DNA from: an uncultured Lachnospiraceae bacterium
GTDB lineage: Bacteria; Bacillota; Clostridia; Lachnospirales; Lachnospiraceae
NCBI GenBank assembly: GCA_910585715.1
Contig: CAJUEX010000038.1
Coordinates: 1 to 33,084, forward strand
Direction of reading: 5' to 3'
DNA length: 33,084 bases
Shown: positions 24,898 through 33,083 of the stretch, piece by piece
Layout: every line of letters begins with the position of its first letter
How positions within the stretch are numbered: the stretch's first letter is position 1
Notes under the pieces: model-generated
Told to the model about the DNA's origin: nothing
What the model saw: the letters and a program-made list of their open reading frames with translations, nothing else
Database searches by the model: none
Position numbers and translations under genes: made by a program

Positions 24898-25377
24898 ATG
24901 AAAATTGAAAGAGAAAAACTGCAAGTATATCCTGTAAGCAGGAAGGAATATGAAGAAGTCATGGGTCTTGTATGGAAAACCTTTTTGCGCTTTGAAGCAG
25001 GGGATTATTCAAAGGAAGGGATACAAAGCTTTCAGGATTTCATTACAGACCCTGTGCTTTATAAAATGTTTAAAAAAGGATATTATCAGATTTTCGGAGC
25101 CTTTTATAATAGTGAGCTTATAGGCATGATAAGCTTAAGAGACCGCACCCATATATCCCTTTTATTTGTAGATGAGCGTTATCATTATCAGGGTGTAGGA
25201 AGGACCCTTATGGAATACCTGAAAAATTATCTTATGACGGAAATGGGAGAGTATAAATTAACTGTCAATGCTTCTCCCTATGGTATCGGGTTCTACCATA
25301 AGCTGGGATTTCAAGATACGGATGTGGAACTGACAAAAGAAGGCGTCCGTTATACTCCCATGATTCTTTTTTTATAG
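24898..25377 (+). CDS. GNAT family N-acetyltransferase
   Basis: Protein of 159 residues with the GNAT fold: beta-strand segment LIGMISLRDRTHISLLFV, then the acetyl-CoA site YHYQGVGRTLMEYL (Gln-Gly-x-Gly-Arg) and a late strand KLTVNASPYGIGFYHKLGF, where the Tyr-His-Lys-Leu-Gly-Phe pattern is usual. The substrate is unknown. ATG at 24898 follows GAGGGA, 17 nt after the dehydrogenase gene. Confidence 0.92.
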   Translation: MKIEREKLQVYPVSRKEYEEVMGLVWKTFLRFEAGDYSKEGIQSFQDFITDPVLYKMFKKGYYQIFGAFYNSELIGMISLRDRTHISLLFVDERYHYQGVGRTLMEYLKNYLMTEMGEYKLTVNASPYGIGFYHKLGFQDTDVELTKEGVRYTPMILFL

Positions 25378-25490
25378 CATGAAATCTGCAGGTGAAAACA
25401 GTTGCCGGAATTTTGTAATTTTTGTAAGATTCATTGAAAAACAGGCGGATTTTTGGTAGTATAAGATATAAGACGGGAGGTGGCAGGATT

Positions 25491-26753
25491 ATGGATTTTA
25501 TCAGCAGTAAGAATATTTTTCTTTTAACAAGGGATACTTTAAAATTAATTGATAAGCGCTTAATGAAGCATGGTTCCAGGACAGCCTACATGGTATTTAA
25601 AATGCTGGAATGTAAAGGCGGATACGAAAAGTTTGAGCTTGCAGAATTCGCCATGCTTGCCACTTTGCATGATATCGGAGCCTATAAAACGGATAATCTG
25701 GAGGATATGCTGAGGTTTGAAATGCGGGAGCCTGTTTCCCATTCCATTTACGGGTATCTATTTATGAATAATCTCTCTCCCCTGAAGGAAAAGGCAAAGA
25801 TTCTCCTATATCATAATTCGGATTATTCTGTAACGAAGCATCTGGATTTCCCTTACAGGGACGTGGCTAATTACATAAATTTTGCGGAAAAGGTGGATAT
25901 TTACCGGAATGCCCTGGGAGATAAATTTGATTATTCCATATTTGGCAAATATGAAGGAACGAAATATTCAGAAGAGTCCATCCGTCTTTTCAATGAGGCT
26001 GAAGAGACATATCATATTTTTGAAAAGATTCAGACCGATGCCTATGAAGCAGAGCTGGATGAATTGATGGATTATATCATGTTTACCAATGAAGAAAAAA
26101 AGCAGGCCATGGAAATGCTTATGTATTGCTTAAGCTTTCGGAGCAAGTACAAGGTTGTGGATGGCGTGACTTGTGTGTGCATCTGTGAAGAAATTGCAAA
26201 AATTATGGGATATAGCAGGGCAAATATTAATAAATTATATTATGGAGCCCTGATACATGATATCGGCATGCTTGCCATTTCAAAATCCATGATTGATTCC
26301 GATAAGATTTTCACCAGTGAGGAAAGGGAACTGATGCAGACTCATGTGGAGGTAGCAGAGAATATTTTAAGCAACCGGGTGGATAAGGATGTGGTTTCCA
26401 TTGCAGTGGCACATCATGAGAGGCTCAACGGCACAGGTTATCCGAAAGGTTTAAAGTCGGTGGAGATGAACGATTCCCAAAAGATTCTTCAGATTGCCGA
26501 TTCCCTGACGGCTATGATTAACACGCGCCTTTACAGACAGCCAATGAACAGGCAGGAGATTATAAACAGTCTGAAGGAGGAAGCTGATAAAAAGAAGCTG
26601 AGCAGGGAAATTGTAAATATCGTCATAGATAATTATGATTATATTGTGGGAAAAGCAAGGGAACAGTCAGAACATATGCTGAAACGCCACAAGCATCTAA
26701 ATGAAAGATTTAATCAGGTATATTCCAACTTCAAGGGAAAAGGAAGAGGATAA
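25491..26753 (+). CDS. Tandem HD / HD-GYP domain protein (putative c-di-GMP phosphodiesterase)
   Basis: Cytosolic protein of 420 residues with two HD domains. The first (about 1-180) has TLHDIGAY and LLYHNSDYS. The second (about 200-400) is an HD-GYP-type domain with LIHDIGML, THVEVAENIL and the HHERLNGTGYPKGL signature, predicting metal-dependent hydrolysis of c-di-GMP. No response-regulator domain is attached. ATG at 25491 is chosen because GGGAGG (25475-25480) precedes it; the frame is open upstream to 25434 without such support. The stop is immediately followed by the ATG of the YesL gene, and a GGDEF gene comes next, so synthesis and breakdown enzymes share an operon. Confidence 0.9.
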   Translation: MDFISSKNIFLLTRDTLKLIDKRLMKHGSRTAYMVFKMLECKGGYEKFELAEFAMLATLHDIGAYKTDNLEDMLRFEMREPVSHSIYGYLFMNNLSPLKEKAKILLYHNSDYSVTKHLDFPYRDVANYINFAEKVDIYRNALGDKFDYSIFGKYEGTKYSEESIRLFNEAEETYHIFEKIQTDAYEAELDELMDYIMFTNEEKKQAMEMLMYCLSFRSKYKVVDGVTCVCICEEIAKIMGYSRANINKLYYGALIHDIGMLAISKSMIDSDKIFTSEERELMQTHVEVAENILSNRVDKDVVSIAVAHHERLNGTGYPKGLKSVEMNDSQKILQIADSLTAMINTRLYRQPMNRQEIINSLKEEADKKKLSREIVNIVIDNYDYIVGKAREQSEHMLKRHKHLNERFNQVYSNFKGKGRG

Positions 26754-27392
26754 ATGAAAGATATATTCAGCATGGAAGGACCGCTAATATCCTTTTTAAA
26801 TAAGGCAACGGATTTGGTTGTTTTAAATTTTATATACATTATCTGCAGCATTCCGCTGATTACTATCGGAGCATCTACCACAGCTCTTTATTATGTAACG
26901 CTGCGGATGGCAAAAAATGAAGAGGGATATATTATAAAAGATTTTTTTCGCTCCTTTAAAGAAAATTTCAGACAGGCAACCATTATCTGGTTTATTTTAT
27001 TGTGCATAGGAGGCATTATCGGCGTAGAGTTTTTTGTAATCAATAATATGGAAGGAACTCTGGCTTTTGTCGCAGAATGTATCGTATTTTTAGGCATCTT
27101 GCTGTTTGCTTTTGAAATGCTGTATGTATTTCCTGTGCTTGCAAGATTTGAAAACACTGTTAAAAGTACAATGAAAAACGCATTGTTTATCAGTATACTG
27201 CAAATACCAAAGACATTAATAATGCTTGTTTTCTCCTGTATTCCAATAGTTCTGGTTTTGACTTCCTTAAGGTGGCTTCCTTTGTTTGCAGCCTTTGGAT
27301 TTTCTGTAGCCAGCTATACCAATGCCTGTTGGATGGATAAGATTTTTAAAAGATTTGAACCGGAAGAGTCAGAGGAAGAAACGGCTTATTAA
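26754..27392 (+). CDS. YesL family membrane protein (DUF624)
   Basis: Protein of 212 residues with about five membrane segments (LVVLNFIYIICSIPLITIGA, ATIIWFILLCIGGIIGV, FVAECIVFLGILLFAFEMLY, TLIMLVFSCIPIVLVL and others). The N-terminal LISFLNKATDLVVLNF and STTALYYVTLRMAKNEEGY are characteristic of YesL/DUF624 proteins, usually found with carbohydrate ABC transporters and of unknown function. The ATG follows the preceding stop codon without a gap. Here it sits between an HD-GYP and a GGDEF gene rather than in a sugar operon. Confidence 0.9.
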   Translation: MKDIFSMEGPLISFLNKATDLVVLNFIYIICSIPLITIGASTTALYYVTLRMAKNEEGYIIKDFFRSFKENFRQATIIWFILLCIGGIIGVEFFVINNMEGTLAFVAECIVFLGILLFAFEMLYVFPVLARFENTVKSTMKNALFISILQIPKTLIMLVFSCIPIVLVLTSLRWLPLFAAFGFSVASYTNACWMDKIFKRFEPEESEEETAY

Positions 27393-27408
27393 ATATAGGT
27401 GAATGATT

Positions 27409-28908
27409 ATGAAGAAGAAAAGAAAAGATTCAGAAACAAAAGGCATCTTGTTTCAATGGTTGTTTCCGGCCATTGTATTTTTTCTTGCAGTAACGGTTAT
27501 GTTATATAATTATGGCATGACCCAGAATGAAAGCATTAACCGTAAGGCTGAAAACAGCATTGCTGCGGTTGCAAAAGGATATGCGGCAAAGGCTTCCGGT
27601 TATCTGCAGCGGATGAAGAGCGCCCAGGAGCCGGTTTCGGTTTTGCTGGATGAAATGGAGGAAGGACAGGATATTCTCGTAGAGAAATGTCTTAGCGCTC
27701 TTTTAAGCACTAATTTAATATATTCTTCTGCATTGGTGGATAAGAATGGAAAAGGAATCCGCAATACGGGAGAACGGGTAGAATTGAATTTAGAAGGTCT
27801 GAAGGAAGCTGATGCCGGTTCCGGAACCTTTTATATATGCATGAAAGATGAGATTATAGGAAATGCGTATACGATAGCGGCAGTCACTCCTTTAAGTCAC
27901 TATAACGGCTATGTTATCTCTTATTTTAAGCCGGAACTGCTGAAAAAATATATTACAATTTCCGATTATGACGGGCGGACATGGTTTGCAATTTTGGATG
28001 CCCGCGGAAAACTGATTTATTCCAGCACACAGCTTTCTACAGAAGAAAATTTTTTTGAGTACTTAAAGGCAAACAACAAGAATGAAACCGCCATAGAGGC
28101 TATACAGGATAAAGTGCCTCTGACGAAAGAGACTAATCTTGTTGCTAAATTCGGGAAAGATGAAATATATTGTGCATTTACTCCTTTAGAAGTCAACGAC
28201 TGGTATTTTGCAATGGGAGTCACAAACAGTTATGTAGACACCATGAAGAACAGTGAGCTGACAGCTACCAGAAATATTGTAGTTTATATGATAGGCGCTT
28301 TAGTGCTCTTTTTCACACTGGTTGTGACTGTTAATGTAATTAACAAGATACGCTATAATGACCGAAATAGGGCATTGGAGCGAAAGGCGGATACGGATTT
28401 GCTTACCGAACTGAATAATAAAATAGCAACAGAACGCAAGATTAGGGAATATATAAATGAAAACCGGGATTCCCAGGCGCTTATGTTTGTGTTTGATATT
28501 GATAACTTTAAAAAAATTAATGATACCAGAGGGCATGCATTTGGAGATGAAGTTCTTCGCAGCATCGGAATGCGGTTAAAGGCAGAGTTCAGAATGTCAG
28601 ATGTTATAGGCCGGGTAGGAGGAGATGAATTTGTTCTTTTTTTAAAGAATATAAAGGATGAAAGCGTTTTAAAAAGGGAATCCGGCAGGGTGGAGGATTT
28701 GTTCAGGGACTTCAAGGTGGGGCAGTATTCCAAATATAAAGTGACTGCCAGCATCGGCTGCGCTGTATTTCCAAAGAATGCGGATACTTTCGAGGAATTG
28801 TATAAAGCAGCGGACAAGGCGCTTTATAAGGCAAAGCAGAGAGGCAAGAATCAGCTTGCTTTTTATGAGGATGAAGAAGAAACCGGAAGCATGGAAGAAA
28901 AGCAATGA
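27409..28908 (+). CDS. Membrane diguanylate cyclase with extracytoplasmic dCache-like sensor and GGDEF domain
   Basis: Protein of 499 residues. Residues 12-32 are transmembrane (ILFQWLFPAIVFFLAVTVML), 40-285 an extracellular Cache-like sensor (NGYVISYFKPELLKKYI, WFAILDARGKLIYSS, YCAFTPLEVNDWYFAMGV), about 290-313 a second membrane helix, and 335-490 a GGDEF domain. The active-site motif RVGGDEF is intact, and RMSD seven residues before GGDEF fits the RxxD inhibitory site, so it should make c-di-GMP with product inhibition. ATG at 27409 is preferred because AGGTGA lies six bases upstream; ATG at 27403 touches that site. It is the last gene of the HD-GYP/YesL operon, 16 nt after yesL. Confidence 0.92.
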   Translation: MKKKRKDSETKGILFQWLFPAIVFFLAVTVMLYNYGMTQNESINRKAENSIAAVAKGYAAKASGYLQRMKSAQEPVSVLLDEMEEGQDILVEKCLSALLSTNLIYSSALVDKNGKGIRNTGERVELNLEGLKEADAGSGTFYICMKDEIIGNAYTIAAVTPLSHYNGYVISYFKPELLKKYITISDYDGRTWFAILDARGKLIYSSTQLSTEENFFEYLKANNKNETAIEAIQDKVPLTKETNLVAKFGKDEIYCAFTPLEVNDWYFAMGVTNSYVDTMKNSELTATRNIVVYMIGALVLFFTLVVTVNVINKIRYNDRNRALERKADTDLLTELNNKIATERKIREYINENRDSQALMFVFDIDNFKKINDTRGHAFGDEVLRSIGMRLKAEFRMSDVIGRVGGDEFVLFLKNIKDESVLKRESGRVEDLFRDFKVGQYSKYKVTASIGCAVFPKNADTFEELYKAADKALYKAKQRGKNQLAFYEDEEETGSMEEKQ

Positions 28909-29065
28909 TGCAGAAGCCTGCTGATGGCAGATTATGCAAAATGTATAGGAAAATTCAAAATATTTGTGTAATACGAGTATAGGCAAAAACTCATAGTTAT
29001 TATATACTTGCAATATGGTTTAACGGAACCGTGAGAAGAAAAGAAAATTTTAGGAGGAAATTTTA

Positions 29066-30178
29066 ATGGCAAGTTTATCTTTAAAAAACGTTTGTAAAGT
29101 ATATCCCAACGGATTTGAAGCAGTTAAAGATTTCAATCTTGAAATCGCAGACCAGGAATTTATCATTTTCGTAGGTCCTTCAGGATGTGGTAAATCTACT
29201 ACGCTCCGTATGATTGCAGGCTTGGAAGACATCTCATCCGGCGAGCTTAGAATCGGTGACAAGCTGGTAAATGATGTAGAGCCAAAGGACAGAGATATCG
29301 CAATGGTATTCCAGAACTACGCTTTATATCCTCATATGTCTGTTTATGACAATATGGCTTTTGGTCTTAAATTGAGAAAAGTGCCGAAAGATGAAATTGA
29401 CAAGATGGTAAAGGAAGCAGCTAAGATTCTTGACCTGACACCGCTTCTTGACCGTAAGCCAAAGGCTTTATCCGGTGGTCAGAGACAGCGTGTTGCCATG
29501 GGCCGTGCAATTGTTCGTAATCCTAAAGTATTCCTTATGGATGAGCCGCTTTCCAACCTGGATGCAAAGCTTCGTGTACAGATGCGTATCGAAATTGCAA
29601 AGCTGCACCAGAGACTGGGTACTACCATCATCTACGTAACCCACGACCAGACAGAGGCTATGACACTTGGTACAAGAATTGTAGTTATGAAAGATGGTAT
29701 CGTACAGCAGGTTGACACACCTCAGAATCTGTACTCCAAGCCAAACAACTTATTTGTTGCAGGTTTCATGGGTTCACCGCAGATGAACTTCTTAGATGCA
29801 GTAGTAGAGGTTGTAGATGATACAGCAGTATTAAAGGTAGCCGGCCACTTCATTCCGCTTCCTCCTGCAAAATCCAAAAAACTTATTGAAGGCGGCTACA
29901 ACGGAAGAACAGTTACTTTTGGTATTCGTCCGGAAGATGTATATGATTCTGAAATGATGATAGAAGCTTCTCCGCAGAGCACATTTGAATCTACCGTAAA
30001 AGTATACGAATTACTTGGTGCAGAAGTTTATTTGTACTTTGATTTGGAAGAGTTCCCAATGACGGCTAGAGTTGATTCCCGTACAACGGCAAGACCTGGC
30101 GACATTGTTAAATTTGCTATTGATGTAGAAAAAATCCACATCTTTGACAAAGAAACAGAAATGGTTATTACAAACTAA
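29066..30178 (+). CDS. Carbohydrate ABC transporter ATP-binding protein, UgpC/MsmX family
   Basis: Protein of 370 residues that powers several sugar importers. Visible motifs are Walker A GPSGCGKST (37-45), Q-loop VFQNYALYPHM, signature LSGGQRQR (about 135), Walker B VFLMDEPLSNLDAK (about 155-168) and H-loop VTHDQTEAM. A C-terminal MalK-type regulatory domain (about 240-370; GFMGSPQMNFLDA, GIRPEDVYD) is present. There are no permease or binding-protein genes beside it, as expected for a multitask MsmX-type ATPase shared between transporters. ATG at 29066 follows TAGGAGGAAA. Codons are markedly more optimised than in neighbouring genes, suggesting high expression. A terminator closes the unit at 30217. 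Confidence 0.95.
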   Translation: MASLSLKNVCKVYPNGFEAVKDFNLEIADQEFIIFVGPSGCGKSTTLRMIAGLEDISSGELRIGDKLVNDVEPKDRDIAMVFQNYALYPHMSVYDNMAFGLKLRKVPKDEIDKMVKEAAKILDLTPLLDRKPKALSGGQRQRVAMGRAIVRNPKVFLMDEPLSNLDAKLRVQMRIEIAKLHQRLGTTIIYVTHDQTEAMTLGTRIVVMKDGIVQQVDTPQNLYSKPNNLFVAGFMGSPQMNFLDAVVEVVDDTAVLKVAGHFIPLPPAKSKKLIEGGYNGRTVTFGIRPEDVYDSEMMIEASPQSTFESTVKVYELLGAEVYLYFDLEEFPMTARVDSRTTARPGDIVKFAIDVEKIHIFDKETEMVITN

Positions 30179-30187
30179 AATATAACC

Positions 30188-30217
30188 AAGGGGAGATACG
30201 CAGGTATCTCCCTTTTT
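30188..30217 (+). terminator. Intrinsic terminator of the ABC ATPase gene
   Basis: GGGAGATAC (30191-30199) pairs perfectly with GTATCTCCC (30204-30212) around GCAG, followed by TTTTT. Confidence 0.85.
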
Positions 30218-30263
30218 ATGATAATAGCAGGGTTTATTGTGTATTAGGAGGATATGGCGGTAT

Positions 30264-31352
30264 ATGTTATCAGCAGGAGTTATTCAGACCAGTATTGAGG
30301 ATTTAAAGTCTATTACAAAGGTGGAACTTGTAGTAGTCAATGAATCAGGAAGCATTGTAGCAGATACATCCGGTAAAATTCAAATTGAAAAGGGAAGAAT
30401 AGAGGAATTTATTACTTCGCCTGCGGACAGCCAGGCCATAGCGGGACATCTGTATTTAAAAATATATGATGAAGATGAAGTGGCATACGTGTTAGTATGT
30501 CAGGATAGCAATGAAGACTATACCATTGCCAAGATTGCGGTAAGCCAGCTTCAAAACCTGATTATAGCCTATAAGGAGCGGTTTGATAAAAATAACTTTT
30601 TTCAAAATCTGATTTTGGACAACCTTCTTTTGGTGGACATTTATAACCGGGCAAAAAAACTTCGCATAGACATTGAAGTACCGAGAGTAGTCTGTCTGGT
30701 GGAAACAAAATATGATAAGGATAACGGCGCTCTGGAAATGCTCAAAAGCCTGTTTTCTCCTCAGACAGGGGATTTTGTGACCGCTGTGGATGAGCGGAAC
30801 ATCATTATTATAAAGCAACTGGAAAGTGGCAGCCGTTCTCAAAGTGTGGAAGAAATATGCCGTACCATTGTGGATATGATTCGTGCAGAGGCAATGATAA
30901 AAGTAAAGGTTGCCTATGGAAATAAAGTAGATGAGTTAAAAGATGTATCAAAAAGCTATAAGGAAGCGAAAATGGCTTTGGAGGTAGGCAAGATTTTTTA
31001 TGCGGATAAAGATGTAATATCTTACAGTACATTAGGAATCGGCCGCCTGATTTACCAGCTTCCGGTAAGCCTGTGCAAAATGTTCATTAAAGAAATATTC
31101 GGACAGGAAATACCGGATAACCTGGATGAAGAAACACTGATTACGGTTAATATGTTTATGGAAAATAATCTGAATGTATCAGAAACAGCAAGAAAGCTGT
31201 TTGTCCACAGGAATACTCTTCTGTACCGGCTGGAGAAGCTTCAAAAATCCACAGGGCTTGATATACGGGTATTTGAAGATGCCCTGACCCTGAAAATTGC
31301 CCTTATGGTAGTAAACTATTTGAAAAACCTGGAAGGTGAAGAATATTTGTAA
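30264..31352 (+). CDS. CdaR/PucR-like transcriptional regulator
   Basis: Protein of about 362 residues. The N-terminal half is a sensor-like region (VELVVVNESGSIVADTS). The C-terminal helix-turn-helix is of the PucR/CdaR type, with the signature NLNVSETARKLFVHRNTLLY then RLEKLQKSTGLDIR. CdaR-type proteins control sugar-acid or carbohydrate genes; its position after the sugar ABC ATPase suggests a carbohydrate role. ATG at 30264 is chosen: AGGAGG lies 12 nt upstream, and upstream codons to GTG 30237 overlap that site. The last 13 nt lie in the left arm of the second foldback element. Confidence 0.88.
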   Translation: MLSAGVIQTSIEDLKSITKVELVVVNESGSIVADTSGKIQIEKGRIEEFITSPADSQAIAGHLYLKIYDEDEVAYVLVCQDSNEDYTIAKIAVSQLQNLIIAYKERFDKNNFFQNLILDNLLLVDIYNRAKKLRIDIEVPRVVCLVETKYDKDNGALEMLKSLFSPQTGDFVTAVDERNIIIIKQLESGSRSQSVEEICRTIVDMIRAEAMIKVKVAYGNKVDELKDVSKSYKEAKMALEVGKIFYADKDVISYSTLGIGRLIYQLPVSLCKMFIKEIFGQEIPDNLDEETLITVNMFMENNLNVSETARKLFVHRNTLLYRLEKLQKSTGLDIRVFEDALTLKIALMVVNYLKNLEGEEYL

Positions 31353-31579
31353 TAATTCAGCCGGCAGCTTTCCTCCGCAGAACCCGGAACCGGCTGGGGA
31401 AGAACATGATTTCTAAAGGAGTCCTTATAAAAACACCAGCGCTTAGCAAGGTTCTTTCGAGCTTAGCACTGCTGCGTTTTTATCAGAGCGAGAGCGTGGC
31501 GACGTAGAAACATTTTCTGCCCCAGCCGGTTCCGGGTTCTGTGGAGGAAAACTGCCGGCTGAACTATTACAAATATTCT
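31340..31579 (+). repeat. Foldback element, copy 2 (conserved core in locus-specific inverted arms)
   Basis: A 76-nt left arm (31340-31415) pairs with a 75-nt right arm (31505-31579), with about six mismatches and a one-base bulge. The arm sequence (GCCGGCAG, CCCGGAACCGGCTGGGG) is unrelated to copy 1. The core (31420-31500) aligns over its length with the minus strand of 8727-8809. Inside it, ATAAAAAC pairs with GTTTTTAT where copy 1 has ATGAAAAC with GTTTTCAT, a compensatory base-pair change. The outer arm includes the last four codons and stop of the CdaR-like gene. It fills the gap between that gene and the DUF6128-like gene. Confidence 0.85.
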
Positions 31580-31655
31580 GATGTGGAATAAGGTATATCC
31601 CCCTCTTTTTGTGCATACATATATTAGTAGTATGAGTGGACAAGGAGGGGTATTT

Positions 31656-32516
31656 TTGGATTTTTACAGGGACATTCGTTATCTGGATTATCAGGATGGT
31701 GAAAACAATACGGAAAATGTGGGAAGTGTTAAGCTTTTTTTCCGTGGAAGCACAGGAAAAGCGGATATTTATATAAAGAAAATACCATGCCTTTATCCAA
31801 TAGAGTGCAGGCTGACAGTCAGCAGGAAAGAAAATGTTTTATATAGCAGGTGGCTGGAAATTGAAAAAACGGACTGGCAGAAGAGTTTTGAGTTTTCATG
31901 GGACCAGCCATATGACGATGTGGAAGTGGAGCTGTACATAGCGGAAGGAAGGAAAATATGCGAACGCAAAAGAAAACTGGATGCAAGGCAGGAGCTTATT
32001 GCCCTGTATGAAGAAAAGCATCCCATCAGAATGCAGCAGATAAGCCGTGATGAAATCGAATGTATTCCAATGAGCACTGAATATGAAAAAGAAAAGGAAT
32101 CTTCAGAAAAAAACGTACAAAAGGATATGATGCCAGAAGAAAATAAAAAAAATTTCAGTAATTCCGGTTCATCCGGGCAGAAAGCAATGAAAATGGCAGG
32201 CAGGGAAAACGAATATTATATGTCCCGTCTTAGCGAGCTTGGAGAGCTGTCAAAGGATTTAGAGCCTTTGGAGCATAACAGCTTTTTGCTTCATGGATAT
32301 TTCAATTACAGGCATTTGCTTATCCGCAAAGAAGGGGAGCGGTTTCTGGTAGGGGTGCCGGGAAATTATTATTACCGGGAGGAAATGGTAGCCGCCATGT
32401 TTGGTTTTCCTAACTTTGTTCCCGCAAAGGGAGACGGAGGGACGGAAGCAGAGCGGCAGGAATCCGGTGAAGAAGCGGGAAAGATGGTTGGAGAGTTTGG
32501 GTATTATTTTGAATAG
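31656..32516 (+). CDS. DUF6128-like hypothetical protein
   Basis: Protein of 286 residues without signal or membrane segments. The N-terminal part (about 1-120) reads as a beta-rich domain (SVKLFFRGSTGKADIYIKKI). A charged, low-complexity Glu/Lys linker follows (about 125-200). The C-terminal part FLLHGYFNYRHLLI, VGVPGNYYYREEMVAAMFGF resembles the DUF6128 domain I associate with Lachnospiraceae; the family label is from memory and unverified. TTG at 31656 is chosen because AGGAGGGG (31643-31650) lies six bases before it, though ATG 31632 is in frame upstream of that site. Function unknown. Confidence 0.75.
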   Translation: MDFYRDIRYLDYQDGENNTENVGSVKLFFRGSTGKADIYIKKIPCLYPIECRLTVSRKENVLYSRWLEIEKTDWQKSFEFSWDQPYDDVEVELYIAEGRKICERKRKLDARQELIALYEEKHPIRMQQISRDEIECIPMSTEYEKEKESSEKNVQKDMMPEENKKNFSNSGSSGQKAMKMAGRENEYYMSRLSELGELSKDLEPLEHNSFLLHGYFNYRHLLIRKEGERFLVGVPGNYYYREEMVAAMFGFPNFVPAKGDGGTEAERQESGEEAGKMVGEFGYYFE

Positions 32517-32572
32517 AGAGAAAGTGGATGGATGAACAATTTAACAAGTCAAAACTTATCGAATAGTTTCGG

Positions 32573-32976
32573 CTATTGATTAATAAATCTCTCTATAAAA
32601 TCAGATGGTGTCATAATTTCCGGAATTTCAATATCTACATCTAAAAAATCTTTGTCACCTGTAATAAAGATATCTATATTTTCGATAATGGCTGTATAGA
32701 GTACTGGATAAACATTTATATCTCTAATTTCAAATAAGTTTCCCCGCATGTTATGGGGAGTGTAAACAAATTCATATGCCAAGTCCGACAAAAATGCATC
32801 GACAGCATGCTTTTTGTCGGAAATTTGCGGGTAGCAATGGAAAATAATTCGTCTATCACAAAAGAGGATAGAACTAACTTGTGGTTTCTTGTAATATAAT
32901 CCAATATCCGTTTAAATTGCTCACTTGGAAAGAACAGCATTGATATTAGAATGTTTGTATCTAACATTATTCGCAT
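32573..32976 (-). pseudogene. PIN-domain toxin (VapC-type ribonuclease family), frameshifted
   Basis: The first frame starts MRIMLDTNILISMLFF and runs to about 32812 (VIDELFSIATRKFPTK). The rest continues in another frame as KHAVDAFLSDLAYEFVYTP, ITGDKDFLDVDIE and ends at 32573. Restoring one A in the A5 tract (T5 on the plus strand, 32811-32815) gives a continuous PIN protein of about 135 residues with the acidic residues expected (Asp in MLDTN, Glu in IDEL, Asp in TGDKDF). The family is annotated elsewhere as putative toxin-antitoxin toxin component, PIN family. Inactivation by slippage, or a homopolymer error in the sequence, explains the break. Confidence 0.85.
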
Positions 32977-33083
32977 TTATACTGATCTCCTCTTTCTGCA
33001 CGAATTTCTTTTACAAGTTTTATAACATCCTGTTCATTTTTATATCCATTCCTTTCGCGCTGCTCAAGGCACAAAACGTCATG
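32967..33083 (-). CDS. Antitoxin of the PIN toxin, 3' part (cut by window end)
   Basis: The last 38 codons of the gene preceding the PIN toxin are present: HDVLCLEQRERNGYKNE, then EQDVIKLVKEIRAERGDQ and YKCE before the stop. The toxin ATG at 32976 overlaps this reading frame, as in coupled type II toxin-antitoxin pairs. Residues 1-17 of this part are encoded in the 52-bp terminal repeat. The N-terminus lies outside the window. Confidence 0.65.
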   Translation of the reverse strand, partial: HDVLCLEQRERNGYKNEQDVIKLVKEIRAERGDQYKCE

